Assembly (NCBI GenBank): GCA_902789325.1
Contig: CADANN010000001.1
Coordinates: 1-38,023, forward strand
Reading direction: 5' to 3'
DNA from: an uncultured Spirochaetaceae bacterium
Lineage (GTDB): Bacteria > Spirochaetota > Spirochaetia > Treponematales > Treponemataceae
Length of the DNA: 38,023 nt
Shown here: in pieces, positions 24,789 to 32,251 of the stretch
Numbering within the stretch: the stretch's first letter is position 1
Layout: every line of letters begins with the position of its first letter
Position numbers and translations under genes: made by a program
The notes under the pieces: generated by a model
Database searches by the model: none
Told to the model about the DNA's origin: nothing
Seen by the model: the letters and a program-made list of their open reading frames with translations, nothing else

Positions 24789-24847
24789 GTCATGCTGAAC
24801 TTGTTTCAGCATCTTTGTTATAGATCCCGAAACAAGTTCGGGATGAC
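24789..24847. repeat. Inverted pair of GTCAT-type palindromic repeats
   Basis: Unit 1 (24789-24814) has stem TGCTGAA/TTCAGCA around CTTGT. Unit 2 (24822-24847), on the other strand, has stem TCCCGAA/TTCGGGA. They are separated by 7 bp and fill almost all of the scpA-scpB gap. The stems differ from those at the other loci while pairing is kept. Confidence 0.9.
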
Positions 24848-24849
24848 GG

Positions 24850-25659
24850 TTAGTTTGATGTCAGTTCTTCTTCGCTTGGAATATAACCGTTGTTATCTTC
24901 GCGAGCGCATATTTTTATATCACCAAAAAGCTTGTTTTGGAAGATAGTAATCATCTTAAATTTTACAGCTTCAAGAATTGCCATGAAAGCGCAGATAACG
25001 TCCATTTCGTTACCAGGTCTTGTAAGAAGATCAGTGAACATACATTCTTTTTTGTCTTCAAGAAGCTCGTTCATGAGGGTGATTTTCTCGTTTACAGAAA
25101 TCTCCTCGTACATATTCAAAATCTTTTCGTTTGAATACTGCTTCATGATAGACTTAAAGATATCCTGCATCTGCTGGAGAAGTTCCCAGGTATCTACCTC
25201 TTCCCACATATCTTCTGTATCATCAAAAGGAAGAACACGCTGAATCTTCTTACGTTCAAAGTTCCATTCTGACTCATCTTCCTGCTCTTCCATGAGAGAA
25301 GAAAGCTTCTTAAATTTCTGGTATTCAATAAGTTTTTCTACAAGCTCTGCACGTGGATCTTCTTCATCTTCATCATCATAAGCAACTTCAACTGGAAGAA
25401 GCATTCGGCTTTTAATATAGATGAGTTTTGCAGCCCAACTGTAAAATTCTGAAAGGTCGCCGAGATCTGTCTGCACTGCATAATCGAGATATTCGAGATA
25501 CTGCTCTGTAATCTGAGCAATTGGAATGTCGTAGATATTTACCTTACTTTCGCGGATAAGAGTCCAAAGCAAATCAAGAGGACCTTCAAATTCACCAGCT
25601 CTGTACTTGTGCTTTACTGCAACTGCTGTTCCGCCATTATCATTTTCCATTTCTTCCAT
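24850..25659 (-). CDS. scpA: ScpA, condensin kleisin subunit
   Basis: ScpA is the kleisin that bridges the SMC heads in the condensin complex. The 269-aa product carries the family start (EFEGPLDLLWTLIRESKVNIYDIPIAQITEQYLEYL), a following SMC-neck-binding helix region (AAKLIYIKSRMLLP), an acidic linker (about 95-140) and a C-terminal winged helix (VICAFMAILEAVKFKMITIFQ). The ATG used lies inside the end of folK in another frame (20-bp overlap); ATG 25650 is an alternative. It sits in the run recA-folK-scpA-scpB-rluB. Confidence 0.95.
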   Translation of the reverse strand: MEEMENDNGGTAVAVKHKYRAGEFEGPLDLLWTLIRESKVNIYDIPIAQITEQYLEYLDYAVQTDLGDLSEFYSWAAKLIYIKSRMLLPVEVAYDDEDEEDPRAELVEKLIEYQKFKKLSSLMEEQEDESEWNFERKKIQRVLPFDDTEDMWEEVDTWELLQQMQDIFKSIMKQYSNEKILNMYEEISVNEKITLMNELLEDKKECMFTDLLTRPGNEMDVICAFMAILEAVKFKMITIFQNKLFGDIKICAREDNNGYIPSEEELTSN

Positions 25660-26176
25660 TTTCTACCGCCTTAGGGAATTCTTGTAATTTTATAATTCCT
25701 TCAGCCCCACCCGTTTTTTCGACGGCCTCAAGGCATTTTATATATTTTTCCCTAACTATTTCATCGGCAGAATATTTTAAAACTTCAATGGAAGGTATTA
25801 AAACAAATGCTCTTTCTTCCATTCTTATATGCGGAATCTGGAGCGTTGGTGAATCTATGTTCTCATCACCAAAGAGTTCAATGTCTATATCGAGAGAGCG
25901 CGGGCCAAAGCGGATTTCGCGATCACGGTCGCGGCCATACTTTGCCTCGATCTGGTTTATTTTCTTTAAGAAATCGAATGCGTCGGTATCATCTGCTACA
26001 TAGCCAACGGCCGCCGCATTATAAAAATCCTCCTGATCGGTAACGTACATTGCAGGCGTTTTGTACACACTGCTAAAATGTACGTTCTCCATCAAAAGGC
26101 AGAGTTCCTCGCCGGCTGCGGCAAGGAGATCAAGAGGTGTTTTATTATTGTAAGATTTGTTTGAGCCAAGGCCCAA
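25640..26176 (-). CDS. folK: FolK, hydroxymethyl-dihydropterin pyrophosphokinase
   Basis: FolK transfers pyrophosphate from ATP to 6-hydroxymethyl-7,8-dihydropterin in folate synthesis. Family motifs are present: GLGSN at the start, VYKTPAM, and RFGPRSLDIDIELFG, which holds the two Mg-binding aspartates, then PHIRMEERAFVL. The start is odd. No ATG or GTG is in frame; the listed start is TTG 26176, which removes part of the first beta strand. An ACG codon at 26191 gives TKRVLLGLGSN, matching the family better, and is preceded by AAGGGG with a 6-nt gap. recA ends 32 bp upstream of the listed start. Function is secure; start is uncertain. Confidence 0.92.
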   Translation of the reverse strand: MGLGSNKSYNNKTPLDLLAAAGEELCLLMENVHFSSVYKTPAMYVTDQEDFYNAAAVGYVADDTDAFDFLKKINQIEAKYGRDRDREIRFGPRSLDIDIELFGDENIDSPTLQIPHIRMEERAFVLIPSIEVLKYSADEIVREKYIKCLEAVEKTGGAEGIIKLQEFPKAVENGRNGK

Positions 26177-26208
26177 AAGAACTCGTTTCGTAAAACACCC
26201 CTTATCCG

Positions 26209-27333
26209 TTAAAACAAAGCACCAGTTACTGGAGCATCTGCATCAGCTGCATCTGCGGCCTTATCAGCCTTTTTACCAGCCTTCTTTGTTTCTTTCTTTT
26301 CAATTACCTGGCCAGGGAACACGAGCTCGCGTACCTTAGCTTCGATATTTGCAGCAATTTCTGGGTTAGTTTCGATAAAGTTCACGGCATTTTCCTTGCC
26401 CTGACCAATTTTGTCTTCACCCATTGTATACCATGCACCACGCTTATCTACGATTCCGTGTTTTACAGCAGAATCCAAAAGTGAGGCACTTGCATTAATT
26501 CCCTTACCAAAGTAAATATCAAGCTCGCACTTTCTGAATGGAGGCGCAACCTTGTTCTTTACAATCTTTACGCGAACACGGTTACCAATTGCATCATCAT
26601 CGCCCTTACCATCAATTGTTTCTATACGACGGATTTCCAGACGAACTGAAGAATAGAACTTAAGAGCCTGTCCACCAGTTGTTGTTTCCGGATTACCGAA
26701 CATAACACCAATCTTCATACGAATCTGGTTGATAAAGATTACGATACAGTTTGACTTACCAATAATTGCAGTAAGCTTACGCAAAGCCTGGCTCATCAAG
26801 CGAGCCTGCATACCCATTACAGCATCACCCATTTCACCTTCAATTTCTTTTTCAGGTGTAAGGGCTGCAACAGAGTCTACTACTACAACATCAACAGCAC
26901 CAGAACGAACAAGGTTCTCTGTAATTTCAAGAGCCTGCTCTCCAGTGTCCGGCTGAGAAACCCAAAGCTCATCAATATTAACGCCAAGGTTCTTAGCATA
27001 AACCGGATCAAGAGCGTGCTCAGCATCAACGAATGCTGCAACACCACCAAGCTTCTGAGCCTCTGCAATTGCATGCAATGCAAGAGTTGTCTTACCAGAG
27101 CTTTCCGGTCCGTACATTTCAATTACACGGCCACGAGGGTAACCACCAATTCCCAGAGCTTCGTCGAGCAAAATAGAACCAGACGGAATTACTTCAATTC
27201 CAGCTGCATTTGCCTTGTCGCCGAGCTTCATAATTGCGCCCTGACCGAACTGCTTTTCAATCTGAAGACGAGCCGCCTCCAGAGCCTTCATCTTTTCCGA
27301 TGTATCCATCGGACTTGGATTTGTATTTGCCAT
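26209..27333 (-). CDS. recA: RecA recombinase
   Basis: RecA is the DNA strand-exchange ATPase of homologous recombination and of SOS induction. The 374-aa product has Walker A GPESSGKT (75-82), the catalytic Glu region ([16 protein letters not shown]), Walker [13 protein letters not shown] and the L2 region [30 protein letters not shown]. The C-terminal tail is rich in Lys, Ala and Asp. GGAGGAAGG lies before the ATG, and a 110-bp gap follows the upstream gene. No LexA-type box was recognised in this gap, although I could not search for degenerate forms. Confidence 0.98.
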   Translation of the reverse strand: MANTNPSPMDTSEKMKALEAARLQIEKQFGQGAIMKLGDKANAAGIEVIPSGSILLDEALGIGGYPRGRVIEMYGPESSGKTTLALHAIAEAQKLGGVAAFVDAEHALDPVYAKNLGVNIDELWVSQPDTGEQALEITENLVRSGAVDVVVVDSVAALTPEKEIEGEMGDAVMGMQARLMSQALRKLTAIIGKSNCIVIFINQIRMKIGVMFGNPETTTGGQALKFYSSVRLEIRRIETIDGKGDDDAIGNRVRVKIVKNKVAPPFRKCELDIYFGKGINASASLLDSAVKHGIVDKRGAWYTMGEDKIGQGKENAVNFIETNPEIAANIEAKVRELVFPGQVIEKKETKKAGKKADKAADAADADAPVTGALF

Positions 27334-27443
27334 TTAGCCACCTTCCTCCCACATATAATATGGGCTAAACTTTACGATTTTGTGCAATGATTTTGAAAAA
27401 ATCTTAAAAAAATTTCAAAAAAACTGCATTTTTGTATATTTTG

Positions 27444-28535
27444 CTAATTATGCACACTCTGATATACTGCTCTGCCCCGTAAACACACAGCTCCGTCCTC
27501 AAGCACAAGTTTACCAAGAATCTTTACAGGACGGCTACCATCTACAGCAGGAGCAGCTTCAAACTTTACCCGTACTGTTCCTTCATAACGGGCAAGAGAC
27601 TCATCTCCAACTAAAAGGTCACACGAATACGAACCATCATCATAAGTAACCGCATTAGAAATCTTTCCGCCCCAGTTTACCCAGCAGTCCAGATATACAG
27701 CTGGATTTGCCGCAACATCTGTAAGAGACGGAACATCTTTAATGCTGTCAAAATCAGGAATTTCAAAATATCCCATCAAAAGACGAGCCTTCTTTTTTAC
27801 AGCAAGAGAAGCATCTGAATTCAAAATCATATTAACTTCTATTTGAGCTGCATTGTCTCGATGAGCCTGAAAATATTTTAACGCATCATTATATCGGCGA
27901 TTAATTTCTTTATTTGTCATTACAAAGGCATAAGACTGTGTAGACAAATCTTTTTCCTTTGCATCTGATTTTTCATCCGAAGAAAGTTCAAGCTTTGAAA
28001 GATCTGCACGAGGCCCCGTAAACTGCTGGCCACGAGGGAAGAAAATAAAACCAAACACAACTCCAAGTACAAAAGCTGTAATACCAATGCAGGTAAGAGC
28101 AATTTTGTCGGGATTTGAACCAAGCTGAGGATAGAACTGTTCGATTTTGCCAGTATCTACCCAGCGGCAGATTGTGTCGTAATTACCGTGCACGCGGATA
28201 AATTCCATTGCGGCGGCAGCTGTTTTATTTTGAGGATCGTTTTCCTGGATTTCAAGATAATACTGAAGCGCGCGGGCTGTATCTCCACGACGCAAAAAAA
28301 TTGCAGCCTGTCCAAGAAGAAGTCTGGTATCTGTCAGTTTGATTCTGCGGGCAAGCTGAAAATAAGAAGATGATGCACCTATATCGCCAACATAAAGGCA
28401 GGCAATTCCAAGAGTGAGGTAATATTCAAAATTTTCTTCGTAAATCTCTTTTTTCGCCTCAAGACGCTTAATTGCAGTTGCAAATCGGCGCCTTCTCATG
28501 TCCTGCCAGGCAAGGCTCAGTGCATCTTTTGCCAT
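27444..28535 (-). CDS. TPR protein with a central membrane helix, unknown function
   Basis: A 363-aa protein. Residues 1-120 are TPR-like helices (RFATAIKRLEAKKEIYEENFEYYLTLGIACLYVG and RRGDTARALQYYLEIQENDP). One membrane helix spans about 145-166. A charged linker, another helical-repeat stretch (about 205-250) and a C-terminal beta domain (about 275-355: DCWVNWGGKISNAVTYDDGSYSCDLLVG) follow. The C-terminal part resembles an OB-like fold but I cannot assign it. The N-terminal TPRs would be cytosolic and the C-terminal domain outside. It starts 3 bp after the stop of the upstream lipoprotein gene, so it is probably the third member of that envelope set. Confidence 0.8.
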   Translation of the reverse strand: MAKDALSLAWQDMRRRRFATAIKRLEAKKEIYEENFEYYLTLGIACLYVGDIGASSSYFQLARRIKLTDTRLLLGQAAIFLRRGDTARALQYYLEIQENDPQNKTAAAAMEFIRVHGNYDTICRWVDTGKIEQFYPQLGSNPDKIALTCIGITAFVLGVVFGFIFFPRGQQFTGPRADLSKLELSSDEKSDAKEKDLSTQSYAFVMTNKEINRRYNDALKYFQAHRDNAAQIEVNMILNSDASLAVKKKARLLMGYFEIPDFDSIKDVPSLTDVAANPAVYLDCWVNWGGKISNAVTYDDGSYSCDLLVGDESLARYEGTVRVKFEAAPAVDGSRPVKILGKLVLEDGAVCLRGRAVYQSVHN

Positions 28536-28538
28536 AAA

Positions 28539-29978
28539 TTACTGCTGCCTCAAATATGTAAGGATAGCATCAAGCTCTGTATTAAGCTGAAGAAGTTCCT
28601 GACGGTTCAAAGAAGGAGAATCTTCTTCCAGAGCAGCAATGCGGTCTAACAAAGACTGAATATATTCTGGAGTCAAATGATCCTTAGACATATTTCTGAT
28701 ATAGAAATCAACTGTTGGAATTTCCTGAGGAACTTCACCCTTCTCATTTATAATCTGAGGACCAAATCCAGTATTTCCAGTAAGAGTTTCAACAGCTGGA
28801 TTTGCAGAAATCACTTCTATATTATCACCAGGAATTTCTTTTTCAGTTTCCTCAACCTTCTGCTGTTCATATTCTTTGCTGTAAACAAATTTTTCTCCGG
28901 CTGGAGCTTTTCCTTCTGCAGCAAAAGCAAGATAGAAAACAACTTTTCCAGTCTCTGAAGGAGCAAGTTTAAGAGGCTTCCAGATTGCACAAACACCAGA
29001 ATTGTTATAAGAAAGCACGGTATCAAATGCACGATAGCTGAGCATATCCGGCTCCCAGGTATTTTTTTCGAGGGTAGAATAATTTGCAAGAGCAACTAAA
29101 TCAGGAGTAGTAGCTTCTGCTCCGGTAAAGAACAGCTGCATTGCGGCATTACTATTTTTTGAAACAAACCATTTTTGATTCTGAAGGGTTCTGTAAAGCA
29201 CTTCGTTACGAACAGCAACTCCTTCGTAAGTGTAAAAATGATGTTCTGCTGCTTCACCAAGCACAGTATCAAGAACAGCTTTAATAATAAACTCGTCGTT
29301 ACGGGTACTGTTATTCTTAACAGTCGCAGTAACCTTTATCATGTCGATATCGGCATCTTTATTTTCTTTATCAGAAGCGAAACATGAAAAATCAACTGTT
29401 ACTTCTGCAACTTCAGGAATATTGTACATGATTGCTGCACCGCTTGTAGTTCTACGTGCAGATGAATGAACATTTGTATCTGTTACAAGGTTGTATACCT
29501 TTTTAGAAGTTTTAAGATAAAAAGCATTTGTAGCAAATTCGTTTGCAGTTGAAAGAACAGGAATTCCTTTATCCTTTTCGTTTAAAACAGAAATAGAATA
29601 TGAACCAATGCTAGACTTTATTTTGAGCTGAATGCGTCCAAATTTTTCAGAAATGCTTCTGCGTGTTCCTTTTATCCATCCGGTAAAATTTCCACCAGGA
29701 GCATTTGGAGCTGCAGCATCCTTATTTGCAGGAGCTTCTTCAGACGTTTCTTTTTTAGCAGAGTCTTTTTTTGAAGTTTCTTTTTTATCAGAGTCTTCTG
29801 CAGGAGCTTCTTCATCTTCAGAAGCTTTGTTGTCTGTTTCCTCTGAAGCAGAAACTTCAAGCCCGCCGTTCACAGCGGCAGCGCCTGCATCTTTCTTTTT
29901 GGTAGACTTACAGGAAGCAAAACAGAGAAAACAAGCTGCAATTGTTCCAAGTACTATATAATTTGCTGTTTTTTTCAT
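28539..29978 (-). CDS. Lipoprotein with charged linker, unknown function
   Basis: A 479-aa lipoprotein. The signal sequence ends in lipobox FASC with the lipidated Cys at residue 23. A low-complexity Lys/Glu/Ala/Asp linker (about 25-95, for example DKKETSKKDSAKKETSEEAPA) likely spans the periplasm or peptidoglycan. The remaining 380 residues are a beta-rich domain with no recognised motif, ending in a short helical region. The ATG overlaps the upstream stop (ATGA) and is preceded by GGAGG, so it is tightly coupled to the TPR/coiled-coil gene. The poly-Lys/Glu linker sequence is also repetitive at DNA level (29745-29830). Confidence 0.82.
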   Translation of the reverse strand: MKKTANYIVLGTIAACFLCFASCKSTKKKDAGAAAVNGGLEVSASEETDNKASEDEEAPAEDSDKKETSKKDSAKKETSEEAPANKDAAAPNAPGGNFTGWIKGTRRSISEKFGRIQLKIKSSIGSYSISVLNEKDKGIPVLSTANEFATNAFYLKTSKKVYNLVTDTNVHSSARRTTSGAAIMYNIPEVAEVTVDFSCFASDKENKDADIDMIKVTATVKNNSTRNDEFIIKAVLDTVLGEAAEHHFYTYEGVAVRNEVLYRTLQNQKWFVSKNSNAAMQLFFTGAEATTPDLVALANYSTLEKNTWEPDMLSYRAFDTVLSYNNSGVCAIWKPLKLAPSETGKVVFYLAFAAEGKAPAGEKFVYSKEYEQQKVEETEKEIPGDNIEVISANPAVETLTGNTGFGPQIINEKGEVPQEIPTVDFYIRNMSKDHLTPEYIQSLLDRIAALEEDSPSLNRQELLQLNTELDAILTYLRQQ

Positions 29979-30934
29979 TTTTCCTCCGAAACAGAAGCGG
30001 AAACCTTTTCATCAAGCATTTTCTGCGCTTCAAGAGCCTTTTCCTTAAGCAGTTTCAACTGATATTTTTTCTCATCAAAAGGCTGTGGAGCCGGAATGTC
30101 TTTTTCTCCAGCTTCCCTGAGTTCCTGAATGATTCTGTCTGATTCTTCTTTATTGCTTTTAAGGGCTGCAATCTGCATCTCAAGTTCTGAAACCTGTTTT
30201 TCCAGAGTTTCGTTTTTAGTCTGAGCAGCCGCAAGTTTCTGTCTTGTTGTATCGATTGCTTCTGAATTATACAAACGAAGCTGACGTTCATATTCCTCTT
30301 TTGCAGAAAGATATTCTTCACCAGTCTGTTTGAGAAGATAAAGCAATTTTTCTTCTCTTCCCCGCTGTAAGATAGTTTCCAGACGATATTGTGCAGCAGG
30401 TGTTTTAGCTGATTCAGGATATTCTGTTACAATACGCTCGTAAACTGCACCTGCCTCATCATATTTATATCCGGCAAAAAGAGATTCACCAATGTAAAAA
30501 AGTGCAAAGGAATAAAGTTCATCACCTTCATAACGATGGCAGAAATCGCTCAGTACAACAACGGCCTTTTCGTATTCGCCAAGATTATAAAGCAGCTTAC
30601 CTTTCTGATAGTAAACCCGAGGTGCATACATTGAATCAGCGAAATTTTCAAGGAAGAAGTTACAATCGTCGAGGGCGTTTTTATTATCGCCGTCATAAAC
30701 TTCTGAAGTTATGAGCATATAGTAAGTGTCGGGATTAAGGTTTTCTTTATAAGACACAGCTTTTTTGAGAAGGAATTTGGCATCGGACCATTCACCACGT
30801 GAATAAAATTTACACGCTTCTACAAAAGCAGAGGAAGCCGATTCAGATGCAACAACACCAGTCAAAACCGAAGCACAAATAAAGGCTACGGCCATACCTT
30901 TCTTAAAATCTTTCAACAATCTTCTTAACTCCAT
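29975..30934 (-). CDS. Exported TPR protein with C-terminal coiled coil
   Basis: A 319-aa protein with an N-terminal hydrophobic segment (about 14-29, cleavage plausible after VVAS), four or five TPR/Sel1-like helical repeats (about 35-190, for example DSMYAPRVYYQKGKLLYNLGEYEKAVVVLSDF) and a long coiled coil (about 200-275). The repeats resemble the BamD/CpoB group of periplasmic TPR proteins, but the coiled coil is C-terminal rather than N-terminal as in CpoB. It overlaps the rpe stop by 10 bp and the next lipoprotein start by 4 bp, so the three are one transcript. Confidence 0.82.
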   Translation of the reverse strand: MELRRLLKDFKKGMAVAFICASVLTGVVASESASSAFVEACKFYSRGEWSDAKFLLKKAVSYKENLNPDTYYMLITSEVYDGDNKNALDDCNFFLENFADSMYAPRVYYQKGKLLYNLGEYEKAVVVLSDFCHRYEGDELYSFALFYIGESLFAGYKYDEAGAVYERIVTEYPESAKTPAAQYRLETILQRGREEKLLYLLKQTGEEYLSAKEEYERQLRLYNSEAIDTTRQKLAAAQTKNETLEKQVSELEMQIAALKSNKEESDRIIQELREAGEKDIPAPQPFDEKKYQLKLLKEKALEAQKMLDEKVSASVSEEK

Positions 30935-31554
30935 TTGAGGCTGCCGTTGAAAAAGCTGGAACCGGAAACAACAATATCTGTGCCGGCATCAATAACAGAC
31001 TGCAAAGTCTCGTTGTTCACACCGCCGTCTACAGAAATCTTAAAGTTCAGACCATGCTCATCTCTATACCTTTTCAACTGTGCAACTTTCTCCACGCAGG
31101 AAGGAATAATCTTCTGTCCGCCCCAGCCGGGATTGACAGTCATCACTAATATAATATCGGCACAAGGAAGGATTTCCGACAGTATTGATATAGAAGTACC
31201 CGGGCAGATAGCAACGCCCGCTTTTTTACCCATTTCGTGAATCATCTGAATAATTCTGTGAGTATGATTTGTTGATTCATAATGAAAAGTTATCCAATCA
31301 GCACCAGCCTCTGCAAAGGCCTTTACGTGAAGCTCCGGCTTATCAATCATAAGGTGCACATCAAAAGGAAGTTTCGTTAATTTTCTGATTGAGCGGATAA
31401 CCGGTTCGCCGTATGTAATTTCTGGAACAAAAGAGCCATCCATTACGTCGATATGAACTGCCCCGCCGTTGTTGCTTTCTATTTTTTTTATTTCACTTCC
31501 CAAGTTCGAAAAATCAGCTGAAAGAAGTGATGGTGCTAAAATTTGAGTTTTCAT
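30925..31554 (-). CDS. rpe: Ribulose-phosphate 3-epimerase
   Basis: Rpe interconverts ribulose 5-phosphate and xylulose 5-phosphate in the pentose phosphate pathway. The 209-aa TIM barrel carries the family motifs LAPSLLSADFSNL, HIDVMDGSFVP, PFDVHLMIDKP, MTVNPGWGGQ and SVDGGVN, including the metal-binding His/Asp residues and the catalytic Asp pair. It is the first gene of a minus-strand run that continues for about 10 kb. The ATG directly abuts an 18-bp inverted repeat and has no Shine-Dalgarno; a -10 box ends 9 nt before it, so a leaderless or nearly leaderless mRNA is predicted. Confidence 0.96.
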   Translation of the reverse strand: MKTQILAPSLLSADFSNLGSEIKKIESNNGGAVHIDVMDGSFVPEITYGEPVIRSIRKLTKLPFDVHLMIDKPELHVKAFAEAGADWITFHYESTNHTHRIIQMIHEMGKKAGVAICPGTSISILSEILPCADIILVMTVNPGWGGQKIIPSCVEKVAQLKRYRDEHGLNFKISVDGGVNNETLQSVIDAGTDIVVSGSSFFNGSLKWS

Positions 31555-31918
31555 TTGGAGATTATTTTAACAAAAAAACGTGAAATTTACAATAATATAG
31601 TTTAAATGTACGTGAACTAAAAAAATCTGATGCGCATCAGTGTTATAAAGCAATTAAAGAAATCCCTGGCTTCCAGTCACGGTACGGGATTCAAAACCGC
31701 GCAATAATGCGCTACACGCTTTTTGTGGCATAGAAACTATTGAACTGCCGCCAGGCGGCAGCCACAAAAAGAGTGTTTTTGAATCCCGCCCCGCTCCTTC
31801 GCGCCAACCTTTCTGAACCTATTTTATAATCATCTTCTTCCCACTCGCGCGCATCAGATTTTTTAATACAACGCATATTATTAAAAATCCACCGCTCCCC
31901 TGTTAAAATAATCTCCAA
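31555..31918. repeat. Large nested palindrome 1 with 18-bp terminal inverted repeats
   Basis: The ends are perfect inverted copies of TTGGAGATTATTTTAACA (31555-31572 and, inverted, 31901-31918). Imperfect symmetry continues inwards, with TAAAAAAATCTGATGCGC (31618-31635) against GCGCATCAGATTTTTTA (31849-31865), CGGGATTCAAAA (31685-31696) against 31776-31788, and 31714-31729 against 31761-31776. Small hairpins are nested inside: GCGC/GCGC, ATAG/CTAT and TGCCGC/GCGGCA. The whole 364 bp can fold as one branched hairpin. The ends include -10-like TAAAAT boxes facing outwards. No protein gene is credible here. Confidence 0.85.
31564..31592 (-). promoter_or_regulatory. rpe promoter inside the palindrome end
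   Basis: On the minus strand TTGTAA (31592-31587), a 17-nt spacer and TAAAAT (31569-31564), ending 9 nt before the rpe ATG. The -10 and downstream bases are part of the 18-bp inverted repeat. The mirror copy (TTAAAA at 31881-31886, TAAAAT at 31904-31909) faces right. Confidence 0.55.
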
Positions 31919-32145
31919 GTAAAATTTCAAAAAGACACGGAAAATGTAAGTTTGTGACCCGTAGCGAAAACAGGATAAAGACAACATGTGTAAGGCCGTT
32001 GGCGGCCGGTGTTCAATAGCAAAGCGTTAAAAAAATTGCGAAAGCAATTTTTAGCTTTACCACCTCCCCCGTTGGCTTTATCCTGCTTTTCGCGAGAGGG
32101 GCCCAAACTTAAGAGATTTCTTTTATTTGTGAAAAATTTTACTTG
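31916..32145. repeat. Large nested palindrome 2
   Basis: The ends are CAAGTAAAATTT (31916-31927) and its exact inverse (32134-32145). Inside, TAAGTTTG-type ends and GCGAAAA-CAGGATAAAG-CAAC (31964-31985 against 32071-32093) pair. Local hairpins are GGCCG/CGGCC (31994-32007) and a 9-bp stem closed by a GAAA tetraloop (32031-32052). It directly follows palindrome 1 with a 3-bp overlap. The GNRA-type loop suggests it could act as RNA. Confidence 0.8.
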
Positions 32146-32171
32146 ACAGATTAGAACTTTCGCTTTATAAA
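32143..32171 (+). promoter_or_regulatory. Strong sigma-70-type promoter P1 upstream of the TPR-greA operon
   Basis: A perfect TTGACA (32143-32148), a 17-nt spacer and TATAAA (32166-32171). The first half of the -35 is the end of palindrome 2. The leader to the ATG at 32252 would be about 74 nt. Confidence 0.75.
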
Positions 32172-32207
32172 TATTGTCCCAATTTTAGCAAAATTGAAGA
32201 TTTTTTA

Positions 32208-32235
32208 TTGACTAAAATCCCCGTTCTTGTATAAA
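32208..32235 (+). promoter_or_regulatory. Second promoter P2 upstream of the TPR-greA operon
   Basis: TTGACT (32208-32213), a 16-nt spacer and TATAAA (32230-32235); TAAAAT at 32232-32237 with spacing 18 is an alternative -10. It would leave a leader of only about 7-10 nt before the ATG at 32252, which has no clear Shine-Dalgarno. Confidence 0.55.
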
Positions 32236-32251
32236 ATTAAAATAAGACACT

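Noticed and set aside
27334..27443. LexA/SOS box upstream of recA
   Set aside because: The gap holds an imperfect TTGAAA...TTTCAA dyad in AT-rich DNA, but no recognised LexA consensus; not enough to call.
31712..31987. 91-aa minus-strand reading frame in the 31555-32251 intergenic region
   Set aside because: It lies across two palindromes, has no Shine-Dalgarno, and its sequence is dictated by the inverted repeats; no protein family recognised.
31555..32145. RNase P RNA, tmRNA, SRP RNA or 6S RNA in the structured intergenic region
   Set aside because: I looked for conserved core sequences of the first three and found none; 6S RNA has no firm sequence signature, and the palindromic symmetry fits repeats better.
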